Shown: one piece after another, positions 1-9,842 of the stretch
How positions within the stretch are numbered: the first letter of the stretch is position 1
Layout: each line of letters begins with the position of its first letter
Program-made: the position numbers and the translations under genes
Notes under the pieces: model-generated
What the model was told of the DNA's origin: nothing
The model's input: the letters and a program-made list of their open reading frames with translations, nothing else
Databases searched by the model: none
Source: Bifidobacterium tissieri
Lineage (GTDB): Bacteria > Actinomycetota > Actinomycetes > Actinomycetales > Bifidobacteriaceae
Assembly: GCF_002259645.1 (NCBI RefSeq)
Contig: NZ_MWWV01000009.1
Location: 124,001-188,000 of the forward strand
DNA: 64,000 nucleotides
Direction: 5' to 3'

Positions 1-879
<879 letters not shown>

Positions 880-2805
880 ATGACCGGCAGTAATAACACT
901 GACTTTGAAACAGACGATACGAGGGACGACAAGCACAAGCACGACAACGGCAACGACAAGGGACTCGCCGGCACCAGCGACGATTCGTACGATGCTCTTT
1001 CCAATTGGGACATCCCCGATCTGTCGTTCCCGGAACCGTTTGATATCGCGAGCGCGGCCAGCACCATCACGAGTGACGCTACAACCGTGTTGGGGACAAC
1101 GAATACGCCGGCTGCACCCGCCACGGCAACACCGACAACCGATACGATTGATGACGCCCCCGACTTGACCGGCGCAACAACCACGCCAAGCCCAGTAGCC
1201 GAATCAGGCGCAACGGAGGTGCTGCGTCCGGTTGCTCAACCGTCGCCTGCAGCCGAGGAACCTGTATTCGCCCCGGCAGCCAAGCACGACATCCCCGATT
1301 CGATGATGCCGGATCTCGCGGCGGATACCACGGTGATCGCTCCGATATCACAGGATGCGACCACCAAGGAAGCGACGCTGGAGGATTTCAGTACGCCGAT
1401 CGCAGCCGCCGGCGATGTGGCGGAAGGTGCCACGACTCCGGTCGCCCCGGCGTTCACGCCGTCAGCTCCCAGGGCCGCGACCAACGCAGGCCCGGTCACC
1501 GATGCCGTTCCGGAATCAGGTTCGGGTAACGCATCGTCCGAAACTGTTGTCATGCCGAAGATCAACGTTCCGGCGCACAGCGATCAGAACGAGTCACCGT
1601 CCAGCGCAACCGCTGCAAGTAGCAACGCGGGGAAGGGCGGAAACAAGCGTGGCGCCAAGCAGCGCCGCCGTCTGGTGCGCCTGGTGATCGCAGCGATCGC
1701 GGCGATCGTGCTGGTGGTCGCCGGCGTACTGGTCTGGAAAAACGTGAACGACAATCGGGCGCATTCCACGGCCATGCAGGATTGCGCGACGGCAGTGAAC
1801 GACTACGACAGCGCCACCAAGAAGCTCAAGACCGCGATCAAGGACGCCCAGGACGAGGCCGCCACCGCGGCATCCGACGTGTCCGACGCTACCACGGTCA
1901 GCAAACTCAAGCAGGTCATCAACGATGCGAACGTATCCGGCAATGTGCGCGACTGCCGTAACTCCATGCCCACGGCGGAGTTGCGGGCGGCTGCGGACGC
2001 CAACGGCAAGCTGATCTCGGAGACTGACAAGGCGATCGCAAACGTGAATGCGGCGGCCAAGGCGGTGAACACCAGCAAGGATTCGCAAACGATCAGCACG
2101 CTGAAGCAGCAGATCACGGCATTGCTGCCAAGCGCGCAGACGGCCTATGACACGAGCGACGGCGTGGTGGACGATGTGACCAGATCCGCATTGAAGACGG
2201 CGATCGACAACGCGACGACTGCGGAGAAGAAGACCAATGCGACTGCCGCCGAGCTGGAGAAAGCGAAGACCGCGTTGGAGACCGCCACGACGAATGTGAA
2301 GGATTCCATGCCGAGTGAGGAGTCGAGCGTGGGCGGCGGTTCCGGATCGTCGAACTCGAATGGCAGCTCCACTCGTCGTCGGTCGAATAGCAGCTCCAAC
2401 GGTTCTAATTCCAGCAATTCAGGCAACAGCGGCCAGTCGACCAACCGTTATTCAGGGAACGGCTACAACCGTAACCAGTACAGCACCGGAGGCAACGACA
2501 GCACCGACGACTTGAGCAACAACAGCAGCAACGGTACTCAGCAGCAACCCGACACCACGCAACAGCAACCCGGTGGCGGCCAGCAGGACCAGCCGCAACA
2601 GACCACTCCAAACCAAGGCGGCAGCAACGGCCAGCAAGGCCCGCAGAGCGGCGCAGGGTCGAACGGGCAGTCGTCCCCGGCAGCGGTCAAGGTCAGGGTC
2701 AGGGTACCCTGTCGGGCGGCGCATCCACGCAGTCCAATCAGCAGTAGGAGTAGAGGGCTTCCGCCTGCGCCTACGAGGAGACCAGACCTGCGCCGTGCAC
2801 CCTGA
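880..2805 (+). CDS. Membrane-anchored, low-complexity surface protein (unknown), probably frameshifted near 3' end
   Basis: The ATG at 880 begins MTGSNNTDFETDD and gives about 641 residues. The first roughly 260 residues are acidic and rich in Ala, Pro and Thr, without recognisable folds. A basic KRGAKQRRRL stretch precedes a single transmembrane helix (about residues 265-287). The outer part has helical segments rich in Ala, Asp and Lys that look like FIVAR or coiled-coil modules (AVNDYDSATKKLKTAI and AKAVNTSKDSQTIS types), then a Ser/Asn/Gln/Gly tail. The topology suggests a cytoplasmic N terminus and a wall-facing C terminus; no function can be assigned. The last 40 or so codons change abruptly to Arg/Pro-rich, while another frame continues the Gly/Gln tail (GSGQGQGQGT) to a stop at 2745-2747. 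One missing C in the CCCC run near 2675 would explain this. Confidence 0.75.
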   Translation: MTGSNNTDFETDDTRDDKHKHDNGNDKGLAGTSDDSYDALSNWDIPDLSFPEPFDIASAASTITSDATTVLGTTNTPAAPATATPTTDTIDDAPDLTGATTTPSPVAESGATEVLRPVAQPSPAAEEPVFAPAAKHDIPDSMMPDLAADTTVIAPISQDATTKEATLEDFSTPIAAAGDVAEGATTPVAPAFTPSAPRAATNAGPVTDAVPESGSGNASSETVVMPKINVPAHSDQNESPSSATAASSNAGKGGNKRGAKQRRRLVRLVIAAIAAIVLVVAGVLVWKNVNDNRAHSTAMQDCATAVNDYDSATKKLKTAIKDAQDEAATAASDVSDATTVSKLKQVINDANVSGNVRDCRNSMPTAELRAAADANGKLISETDKAIANVNAAAKAVNTSKDSQTISTLKQQITALLPSAQTAYDTSDGVVDDVTRSALKTAIDNATTAEKKTNATAAELEKAKTALETATTNVKDSMPSEESSVGGGSGSSNSNGSSTRRRSNSSSNGSNSSNSGNSGQSTNRYSGNGYNRNQYSTGGNDSTDDLSNNSSNGTQQQPDTTQQQPGGGQQDQPQQTTPNQGGSNGQQGPQSGAGSNGQSSPAAVKVRVRVPCRAAHPRSPISSRSRGLPPAPTRRPDLRRAP

Positions 2806-2887
2806 AGCGCCCATGCGCCAGATCTGATTCCTATCAGCGGCATGCAGACAGCCCAGCTCCCAGCAGCAAAAGACCCGAATCATCAAC

Positions 2888-2937
2888 AGGGCAGGAAAAC
2901 CCTGCCGGAACCGGCACCGGCACCGGCACCGGCACCC
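2888..2937. repeat. Short hairpin plus CCGGCA hexamer repeat
   Basis: A GGCAGG-AAAA-CCTGCC hairpin at about 2890-2906 is followed by about four and a half copies of the hexamer CCGGCA (2911-2937). It lies between the converging membrane-protein and TauE genes. The hairpin is a plausible shared terminator. The hexamer run is a simple-sequence repeat that could vary in length. Confidence 0.5.
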
Positions 2938-2945
2938 GACACTAA

Positions 2946-3956
2946 CTACTTGCGCACGAAACGCTCGCGCAGACCGGGCGTGATCTTCACCGCGGTCCAC
3001 AGACTGCGGACCAGCAGCACGCACAGATACAGCGCGAACAGGTTGGCACCCATACGCGGCGAGACGGCGCCGGCGGCCAGCGTGCCGAGCGGCGCGATAA
3101 TGGCCGCGGTGATGCCGATGGTCAGGCCGTTGCGCAGATGCACGAGCTTGCGTTTGGTGTTGGCGATGGTACCGGCGATCGAGCTGGGGAACATGGCCAG
3201 CAGCGAGGTGCCACGCGCGATCAGATCGCTGGCCCCGAACAGCACGGACAGCGCCGGCACCATCACCGCACCGCCGCCGATGCCCAGCAGACCGGCAAGC
3301 GTGCCGATGCCCACGCCGAGCAGGGCGAGCAGCACACCGGTGATCACGGTCATGTGAATCGTATGGTCACGCGACGGCGTGAACACGATCTGCGAGGTGA
3401 TCACGAACACGAGGAACACCACGAACACCCAGCGCAACACCACCTCCGGCAGTCGTGCGAGCAGCCAACTGCCGATCTGCGATCCGACCACCAGACCGCA
3501 CGCCAGCAGCAGCGCCGCGATCCAGTCCACATCGTTGCCCGTGGCGTACGAGATCACGCCGGTGATGGATGTGGGGATGATCGCCGCCAGCGACGTGGCC
3601 GCCGCGTGACGCTGCGACAGCCCCAGAAACACCAGAGCCGGCACGATCACCGTGCCGCCGCCGATGCCGAACAGGCCGGACAGGAATCCGGACAGGATGC
3701 CCACACCGATCAGCATCATCCATACGTGGCTTGCGGGACGTCCCTCGCCGAGCGTGGACGATCCCTCACCGTTGTCGACGGGCTTGTCATTCTTCACGTT
3801 CTTGTCATTCGTCACGTTCTTTGCCTCACTCACGTCGGCCACATTACTCTGCGGCGCGCCCTCCGCACGAGAGGATTTCATGCCCAACACCATGCCGATC
3901 GGGGCCCACGTAACGACCCACGCAACAGCACACGCAACAACACGATATCGGCGCAC
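2946..3956 (-). CDS. TauE/SafE-family membrane permease
   Basis: This 336-residue protein has the TauE/SafE layout: two homologous halves, each opening with a glycine-rich helix pair. The first half shows GFLSGLFGIGGGTVIVPAL (near residue 90) and the second GTLAGLLGIGGGAVMVPAL (near 225); this duplicated GIGGG signature is the family hallmark. About eight hydrophobic segments are seen after an unusual N-terminal extension, which has one hydrophobic stretch (VVACAVAWVVTWAPIGMV) and a polar linker rich in Asn, Asp and Lys. Family members export or import sulfonates, sulfite or other organic anions, so the substrate here is open. The GTG at 3956 has GAGG eight bases upstream. A start at the internal ATG of MVLGMKSS is the alternative. 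Confidence 0.88.
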   Translation of the reverse strand: MRRYRVVACAVAWVVTWAPIGMVLGMKSSRAEGAPQSNVADVSEAKNVTNDKNVKNDKPVDNGEGSSTLGEGRPASHVWMMLIGVGILSGFLSGLFGIGGGTVIVPALVFLGLSQRHAAATSLAAIIPTSITGVISYATGNDVDWIAALLLACGLVVGSQIGSWLLARLPEVVLRWVFVVFLVFVITSQIVFTPSRDHTIHMTVITGVLLALLGVGIGTLAGLLGIGGGAVMVPALSVLFGASDLIARGTSLLAMFPSSIAGTIANTKRKLVHLRNGLTIGITAAIIAPLGTLAAGAVSPRMGANLFALYLCVLLVRSLWTAVKITPGLRERFVRK

Positions 3957-3964
3957 GTCCGTGC

Positions 3965-4035
3965 CTCATCGAAGCCCAATGCAGCACAGCACAACGCAAC
4001 ACAGCACACTACAACACAGCACACCACCATCGTGG
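3965..4035. repeat. ACAGCACA-type low-complexity tract
   Basis: Immediately upstream of the TauE gene is a run of short related words (CACAGCACAACGCAACACAG, CACTACAACACAGCACACC). It is a degenerate CA-rich simple repeat of about 70 bp with no visible coding role. Confidence 0.5.
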
Positions 4036-4296
4036 ATTGCACGAGAGCAAATCCCCGGATAATTGCACGAACAACAAACGAATACTGTACGAATACCGGA
4101 AGAACAGCGACCGCTCCCGGCCAAGGCATCTATGCAAAGCCCCCTTTTCGAGGGATAATGACGTTGTGTCGAAGCCGAAATCATGGCAACGACAGGAACA
4201 ATATCGGCAACGACTGGCACTCGTCCGGTGGGGGGGATGACCGGCACCGACGCCGCTCGTCACCGCCGACCGCAGGTCCTCAGAGAGGAGACCGCA

Positions 4297-5691
4297 ATGG
4301 CATATGCAACGACTAATCCGTACACCGGGGAAACGCTGAAAACCTTCCCCATGGCCACGTTTGAAGAGGTGGACACCGCACTCGACGTGGCGCATCACGC
4401 ATACGAATGGTGGCGGGACGAGCCGCTTACCGAACGCACCAAGGTGCTGTCCGCCGCCGCGGACATCCTCGAGCACGAGAGCAAGGCGTTCGCGTCCATG
4501 CTCACGCTGGAGATGGGCAAGGTCACGAGCGAGGCGGTGGCCGAAGTCAATGTGTGCGTGGCGATTCTGCGGTACTACGTGAAGCATACCGAGTCGCTGC
4601 TCGCGCCGAAGCTGCTGCAGACCGCAGGATTCGGCGACACCAACGTGCATCTGGTGAACGATCCGCTGGGCATCATCTTCGCGGTGGAGCCGTGGAATTT
4701 CCCGTACTATCAGGTGATTCGCGTGGCCGCGCCGCAGCTGGCGGCCGGCAACGTAGTGCTGCTCAAGCATGCGTCGAACGTGCCGCAGTGCGCGGCGCTC
4801 ATGTCCGAACTGTTCCACCGGGCCGGCGCGCCGGACGGCGTGTTCACGAACCTGTATCTGCCGCATGAGCTCACCGAGCATGTGATCGCCAGCCCGTATG
4901 TGCGCGGCGTGGCGCTCACCGGATCGGAGCACGCGGGCGCGGTGATCGCGTCGCTGGCCGGCAAGCATCTGAAGAAGAGCACGCTCGAGCTGGGCGGCAT
5001 GGACGCGTTCATCGTGCTGAAGGACGCGGATGTGGCGGCCGCCGCCGAATGGGCCGTGCGCGGTCGTTGCCGCAACGCGGGTCAGGTGTGCGTCGCGTCG
5101 AAGCGGTTCATCGTGGTGGATGACGTCTATGACGAGTTCGTGGACCGCTACCGCGCCGAGGCCGCGAAGCTGGTGGCCGGCGACCCCGCGGATCCCACGA
5201 CCACGTTGGCCCCGCTGTCGAGCGTGCACGCGCGTATTCAGGTGGAGCGTCAGGTGGCCGACATCGTGGCGCAGGGCGCGTCGATCGAATATCTAGCGGA
5301 AGTGCCCGGATGGTCCGCCGACGGCACGCCCAACGAAGGCGCGTTCTACCCGCCGGCGTTGATCACGAATATTCCGGAGGGCACGCCCGCCGCACGTACG
5401 GAGATCTTCGGACCGGTGGCGCAGTTGTACCACGCCAAGGACGAGGAGGATGCGATTCGCATTGCGAACGATTCCCCGTACGGGCTGGGTGGTTCGGTGT
5501 TCAGCGCGGATGTGCATCATGCACAGGAGATCGCACGACGACTCGACACCGGCATGGTGACGATCAACCGGTCGAGCGCGTCCGGACCGGATATTCCGTT
5601 CGGCGGCGTGAAGAACTCCGGCTACGGTCGCGAACTGATCGATCTGGGACTGAAGGAGTTCGTCAACCAGAAAGTGGTAATCAACGGGTAG
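4297..5691 (+). CDS. NAD(P)-dependent aldehyde dehydrogenase, succinate-semialdehyde type
   Basis: The ATG at 4297 (GAGAGGAG just upstream) opens a 464-residue aldehyde dehydrogenase. It starts at NPYTGETLKTFP and is close to the short, roughly 455-residue Sad/YneI branch of succinate-semialdehyde dehydrogenases. The cofactor-site EPWNFPYYQ, the general-base Glu in STLELGGMDAF and the catalytic Cys in GRCRNAGQVCVASKRF are all present, as is the C-terminal FGGVKNSGYGRELI signature. It should oxidise a short-chain semialdehyde to the acid in the cytoplasm; the substrate is inferred from family only. It stands alone between the leftward TauE gene and a convergent LacI regulator. A longer frame exists from 4183 but has no ribosome site. 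Confidence 0.92.
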   Translation: MAYATTNPYTGETLKTFPMATFEEVDTALDVAHHAYEWWRDEPLTERTKVLSAAADILEHESKAFASMLTLEMGKVTSEAVAEVNVCVAILRYYVKHTESLLAPKLLQTAGFGDTNVHLVNDPLGIIFAVEPWNFPYYQVIRVAAPQLAAGNVVLLKHASNVPQCAALMSELFHRAGAPDGVFTNLYLPHELTEHVIASPYVRGVALTGSEHAGAVIASLAGKHLKKSTLELGGMDAFIVLKDADVAAAAEWAVRGRCRNAGQVCVASKRFIVVDDVYDEFVDRYRAEAAKLVAGDPADPTTTLAPLSSVHARIQVERQVADIVAQGASIEYLAEVPGWSADGTPNEGAFYPPALITNIPEGTPAARTEIFGPVAQLYHAKDEEDAIRIANDSPYGLGGSVFSADVHHAQEIARRLDTGMVTINRSSASGPDIPFGGVKNSGYGRELIDLGLKEFVNQKVVING

Positions 5692-5694
5692 CGT

Positions 5695-5776
5695 TCACTG
5701 GGTGCACTGGGTGCACTGGGTGCACCGAGACAACCGAGCCCACCGGGTGCACCGGGCCAACCGGCCGGTGCCGTCA
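5695..5776. repeat. Tandem CACTGGGTG nonamers
   Basis: Directly after the aldehyde dehydrogenase stop is a run of nonamers CACTGGGTG (three perfect copies from about 5697) that decays into CACCGAGAC, AACCGAGCC, CACCGGGTG and CACCGGGCC. It fills the gap between two convergent genes. No T-tract follows, so a terminator role is uncertain. Confidence 0.7.
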
Positions 5777-5779
5777 CCG

Positions 5780-6862
5780 CTATCGCGTGGTGGCACGCTC
5801 GATGATCCGCGATTGCGTACGCAACGTCTCCGGGGGAATGGCCTCACCGCCATTCCCCCGTGTGTTTCCCGCGTTTGCGGCAATGCGCGCAAGCATACGA
5901 TCAACCGCAGTGGACGCGATCCAGTCGAGCGACGAGTCCACGGTGGTCAGCGGCGGCAGCAGATACCGCGATTCCTCGTTGTTGTCGAATCCGATCACCT
6001 GCACATCGCCCGGCACGTCACGTCCGGCCAGATGCAACGCGGTCAGTGCGCCGATCGCCAGCTGATCGTTGAGACAGACCACGCCGTCAAAAGCGGTTCC
6101 GGTATCGATCAGCCGCTGCATGGTGGCCTGACCGTTGCCGATCGTCCAATCATGCCCTGTCACACCCACCAATCGGGGGTCCAGCAGCATTCCACGCCGT
6201 TCACATTCCTCGATTATGCCGCGAAGTCGCAGTTCCGCGTTGCCGTCGGCGGCATCGGCCAGCGCATCGTGATCGTACTGACAATGTGCGCCGATCACCG
6301 CAAGTCGCGTGCTGCCGCGATCGATCAGATATCCGGCAGCCCGCGTAGCGTCGCCGATCTCGTCGGTCGTCACGCGATCGACAAGATCCCAAGCCGTGCG
6401 CGACCCAACCGTCACCAACGGAAAATCCACGCTCAGATCGTCCGGCTCAAGCCGCTCCATCTCCGACATCGACAGAATGACGCCATCGCTGACCGTGCTG
6501 TTGAACGATCGCAGCAGCGCGCGTGCGCCCGTGGCCGATCCTTCCGCATACGTGGTGACGAACACCGAGTACTCGTGCGACCGGGCGGCCTCGATGACGG
6601 CGCTCGCCAGATTGGCGAGGTACGGCGCCGACAGCATGGGCACGGCAAGGATGATCGAACCGGTGATCCCACGGTTGAGATTGCGCGCCGACACATTCAC
6701 GCGATAGCCGAGTTCGGCGATCACGTACTGCACCTTGTCGCGCGTGGCGTCCGTCATGCGCCCGTTGCCGTTGACCACGTTGGATGCGGTTTTGAGCGAG
6801 ACTCCGGCGGCCTCGGCCACGTCACGCAACGTCACGCGTTTTCTGTGCTGTGGCATGGGCAT
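5780..6862 (-). CDS. LacI-family transcriptional regulator (likely beta-galactoside regulator)
   Basis: This 360-residue protein has the standard LacI layout. The N-terminal helix-turn-helix (VTLRDVAEAAGVSLKTASNV, residues about 8-27) is followed by the hinge-helix region GYRVNVSARNLNRG. A periplasmic-binding-like sensor domain follows, with GVILSMSEM and the conserved FDGVVCLNDQLAIGAL near residues 265-280. The ATG has AAGGAG 5 bases upstream. It lies immediately downstream of, and on the same strand as, the GH42 beta-galactosidase, whose promoter carries two GGTACA-type dyads. That makes it a good candidate for local control by a galactoside or related sugar, but the link is inference. Confidence 0.93.
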   Translation of the reverse strand: MPMPQHRKRVTLRDVAEAAGVSLKTASNVVNGNGRMTDATRDKVQYVIAELGYRVNVSARNLNRGITGSIILAVPMLSAPYLANLASAVIEAARSHEYSVFVTTYAEGSATGARALLRSFNSTVSDGVILSMSEMERLEPDDLSVDFPLVTVGSRTAWDLVDRVTTDEIGDATRAAGYLIDRGSTRLAVIGAHCQYDHDALADAADGNAELRLRGIIEECERRGMLLDPRLVGVTGHDWTIGNGQATMQRLIDTGTAFDGVVCLNDQLAIGALTALHLAGRDVPGDVQVIGFDNNEESRYLLPPLTTVDSSLDWIASTAVDRMLARIAANAGNTRGNGGEAIPPETLRTQSRIIERATTR

Positions 6863-6893
6863 GAGACTCCTTCATCACGGTGATCATGACAGT

Positions 6894-6944
6894 GGTTGGG
6901 CGCGCGGTCAGGCGGGGCCAGACAACGTTGGGCGCGCGGTCGGG
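6894..6944. repeat. GTTGGGCGCGCGGTC direct repeat
   Basis: Two near-identical copies of GTTGGGCGCGCGGTC(A/G)GG, about 30 bp apart, lie between the regulator start and the beta-galactosidase end. They may be leader or operator sequences for the LacI gene; no function can be assigned. Confidence 0.5.
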
Positions 6945-7002
6945 CACGGAAATACGCCCAGTCATTGCCATACTACGGAGCCGCATGACCAATACGGGAC
7001 GA

Positions 7003-7059
7003 TGCGGAATGATTGTGTGACCGCGTAGATCGGCGTTATGACATCGACATCATTCCGCA
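7003..7059 (-). terminator. Inverted repeat at beta-galactosidase stop codon
   Basis: Perfect 11-bp arms TGCGGAATGAT (7003-7013) and ATCATTCCGCA (7049-7059) flank a 35-bp loop. The right arm includes the stop codon of the beta-galactosidase. No T-run follows on the minus strand, so this may be an mRNA 3'-end stabiliser or attenuator before the LacI gene rather than a strong terminator. Confidence 0.45.
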
Positions 7060-9332
7060 GTGCGGGTGATGAGGATGGCGTTGCGATGCAGAACGTAATC
7101 ACGAACGTTCGCATTACCGTCGTTGATCTTCTCACAACGATGCATGACGATCGGATCGCCAAGCACATTGTGTACGACCACATCCTCCTTGCCGCGCGGC
7201 ATGATGAAGTCGAATCGCACGGTCTCGCCGGCGTCCTGATCCGCGCCTTCGCGCACGGTATGGATCACCTCGCCGTCCGGCCCGTCGGCAATATCACCGG
7301 CCAGTTCGCCGTCCGGCCCGTCGGCAACGTCGCCCAGCTGTTCGCGCACAAGCCGCGCGATATCCGCACGATTCAGGTCGCAGCCCACGTACCACGCCTC
7401 GCCCTCGCCGTACGCATTGCGCACGATGGCGGGCACGCCGTCGAGTTCCCAGTCGGCGGCCGCGGCACCTTGGTATGTGGCGATTACGCGAGCGCGCTCC
7501 CCCACCGACGTGACGTCGTTCTGCCACAGTCGGGTTGTGGCGCCGTTCGACAGCGTGATCTCGCTCGGTTCGCCGTCCGCTTCGGCACCGAGGATGTTGA
7601 ACTCCTCGCTGCGCACGCCGAGTACGTCACGCAGCAGACCATCGCCCACGCCGGGGTATCCGCCAAGACCGACGTGGAAATGCTCGTCGATCAGTCCGGT
7701 CGCATACCCGACGATCACGCGGCCGCCGGCCTTGACGAAGTCGGCGATCCTGCGCACATGATCGTCGGACAGCATGATCACGGTCGGCAGCACGATCGTC
7801 GCGTATCCGCTCCAGTCGTAGTCAAGCGGCACGATGTCGGCGCGACGACCGGCGTCGAGATAGCCGCGATACCAGTCGCGCACGTCATGCCAGTGGTTGA
7901 GTTTCATACTCGGCAGGGTCTGGCTGCGCGTGGCCCATTCGGAGTCCGCGTGGAACAGGATCGCCGTGTCGGAACGACGGAGTTCCGTGCCCTGCACGCC
8001 CGCGTCGGACAGCGTGCGCAGCGCGGCACCCAGTTCGCACACGCCGCGGTACACGGCCGAATCCTCGCCGGCGTGCGGCACCATGCCCGAGTGGAACGCC
8101 TCGGCACCGGACCGTGACTGCCGCCACTGGAAGAAGCTGATCGCGTCGGCACCCATGGCCACGTGGGCGAGGGAGTCACGTAGCAGTTCGCCGTTGCGCT
8201 TGCGCATGTTGAGCGGTTTCCACTGCACAGCGGACGTGGAATGCTCCATCACATACCACGGCTTGCCGAGCGCGAACGCGTCGACGAGCGCGTCGGAGCA
8301 GGCGAGTTCGTCGAGGTGTGATTCGCCTTCGTGGAAGTAGTGGTCGTTGGACACGAAGTCGACGTCGTTCGCCCAGTCGGCGTAGTCCATGCAGCACTGG
8401 TCGGTGGATACCATGAAGTTCGTGGTGAACGGCTTGTCGGGGCAGATCTCGGCGATCGCGTCGCGTTCGGCGCAGTAGAAGTCTCTGAGTACGTCGTTGC
8501 CGAACCGTTCGAAATCGGCCCAGTGCGGCGGGTTGACCATGGAGTCGCCGCCCATGTGATACGGCAGCAGCACTTCGTCAAACGACTGAACCTGCTGTGA
8601 CCAGAACGCGGTTCCCCACGCCTCGTTCAGTGCCTCGATGGTGCCGTATTTGCGTTCGCACCATGTGCGGAAGGCTCGCTGCGAGTCGTCGGAGAAGTCA
8701 TAGCGGTTGTTCCAGCCGTATTCGTTGCCCATGTGCCAGGCGGTGACGAACGGATTGTCGCCGTATCGTTCGGCGAGTTTTCGACACATCGCGAGCGCGT
8801 ATTTCTTGAACACCGGACTGGTGGGACGCCATGCCTGACGCGAGCCGGGGTTGATCACATGACCGTATCGATCACGCGGCAGCACTTCGGGATACCGTTG
8901 GTACAGCCATTGCGGTGCGGTCGCCGTGGCGGATGCCAGATCGACGGCGATGCCGGCATGGCCGAGTTTGTCGATGATCCGGTCGAGCCAATCGAAGTCC
9001 CACACGTCCTCTGCGGGCTGGATGCGACCCCAGCTGAAGATGCCCAACGCCACCGTGTTCACGCCGGCCTGTGTCATAAGACGGATGTCGTCGTCCCAGA
9101 CGTCTTCGGGCCACTGATCGGGGTTGTAGTCGCCGCCGAATGCGATGCCGCGGCCGCTGTCGGTGAGTAGGCTCGGCCAGCGGAAGGGGCGACGATGACG
9201 GATCGTGGAGGGTTCGGAGGATTCAGGAGATTCAGGGGATTTGAGGCCTCTAGACGATGTGGGGAATACAGAGGATTCGTGCGGCTCGGATGAGTCACAC
9301 GATTTGGAGGATTCAGGGAAACGCTGGGACAT
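7050..9332 (-). CDS. GH42 beta-galactosidase
   Basis: The 760-residue protein begins with an unusual Ser/Pro/Glu-rich leader of about 60 residues and then enters the GH42 fold at FGGDYNPDQWPEDVW. The acid/base Glu is seen in WHMGNEYGWNNRYD and the nucleophile in KPWYVMEHSTSAVQW. The domain order (TIM barrel, trimerisation domain with TVILPTVIMLSDDHV, C-terminal beta domain) follows the family. There is no signal peptide, so it acts in the cytoplasm on imported beta-galactosides such as galacto-oligosaccharides or lactose, releasing galactose. Two GGTACA dyads stand 37-77 bp before the ATG, and a LacI gene follows. The leader may simply reflect an upstream start choice; an internal start near RWPSLLTDSGRGIAF is possible. 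Confidence 0.93.
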   Translation of the reverse strand: MSQRFPESSKSCDSSEPHESSVFPTSSRGLKSPESPESSEPSTIRHRRPFRWPSLLTDSGRGIAFGGDYNPDQWPEDVWDDDIRLMTQAGVNTVALGIFSWGRIQPAEDVWDFDWLDRIIDKLGHAGIAVDLASATATAPQWLYQRYPEVLPRDRYGHVINPGSRQAWRPTSPVFKKYALAMCRKLAERYGDNPFVTAWHMGNEYGWNNRYDFSDDSQRAFRTWCERKYGTIEALNEAWGTAFWSQQVQSFDEVLLPYHMGGDSMVNPPHWADFERFGNDVLRDFYCAERDAIAEICPDKPFTTNFMVSTDQCCMDYADWANDVDFVSNDHYFHEGESHLDELACSDALVDAFALGKPWYVMEHSTSAVQWKPLNMRKRNGELLRDSLAHVAMGADAISFFQWRQSRSGAEAFHSGMVPHAGEDSAVYRGVCELGAALRTLSDAGVQGTELRRSDTAILFHADSEWATRSQTLPSMKLNHWHDVRDWYRGYLDAGRRADIVPLDYDWSGYATIVLPTVIMLSDDHVRRIADFVKAGGRVIVGYATGLIDEHFHVGLGGYPGVGDGLLRDVLGVRSEEFNILGAEADGEPSEITLSNGATTRLWQNDVTSVGERARVIATYQGAAAADWELDGVPAIVRNAYGEGEAWYVGCDLNRADIARLVREQLGDVADGPDGELAGDIADGPDGEVIHTVREGADQDAGETVRFDFIMPRGKEDVVVHNVLGDPIVMHRCEKINDGNANVRDYVLHRNAILITRTAE

Positions 9333-9368
9333 GGGAAACTCCTTACGCTGCTGTCGGCCGTCGGACGT

Positions 9369-9409
9369 GGTACAACTGTGTACCGAGATCTATGGTATAC
9401 CGTTGTACC
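9369..9409 (-). promoter_or_regulatory. Paired GGTACA-N4-TGTACC operators for beta-galactosidase
   Basis: GGTACA-ACTG-TGTACC (9369-9384) is a perfect dyad. A second copy, GGTATA-CCGT-TGTACC (9394-9409), has one mismatch and starts 25 bp further on. They lie 37-77 bp upstream of the GH42 start. Size, symmetry and the neighbouring LacI gene suggest repressor sites; binding is inference. Confidence 0.6.
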
Positions 9410-9495
9410 AGAAAATCAAAATCATCAGCCCCCTACATAAGGTCGCAGTACATAACCAAACCCAGATACACCGAAAGATCGCCACACCGTTCTTG

Positions 9496-9705
9496 GCCAA
9501 ACCGGACAGAGGTCTGGGTAACTCAAGACAGGGATCTGGGCCGAACCGGACAAGAATCTGGGTCACACCGGACACATCAAAACCAATCCACCCCGTTCTG
9601 GGTCGAACCGGACAGAGGTCTGGGTAACACAGGACAAGACTCAGGGCCAAACCGGACAGAGGTCTGGGCCAAACCGGGTCATGAGCACCAGCTCTGGGTA
9701 AAACC
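9496..9705. repeat. Degenerate tandem repeat, period about 22 bp
   Basis: About eight units of the type AACCGGACAGAGGTCTGGG plus 3-4 bases follow each other. The best copies begin near 9499, 9603 and 9649. Several units are interrupted or mutated (TCAAGACAGGGATCTGGG, AACCGGACAAGAATCTGGG). The period is close to two turns of the helix. The array fills much of the 623-bp gap upstream of the beta-galactosidase. Confidence 0.7.
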
Positions 9706-9842
9706 ATGTCACCAGCACCCTCTTTGCCACCCCTAACCTACCCGGTTATACCCAGACGTCCGCTTATACCCAGAACGGAGCATGCCGTCACCATACAATC
9801 CCACATACCAAAATCTGCCCACATACCAAACATCCCTATCTC

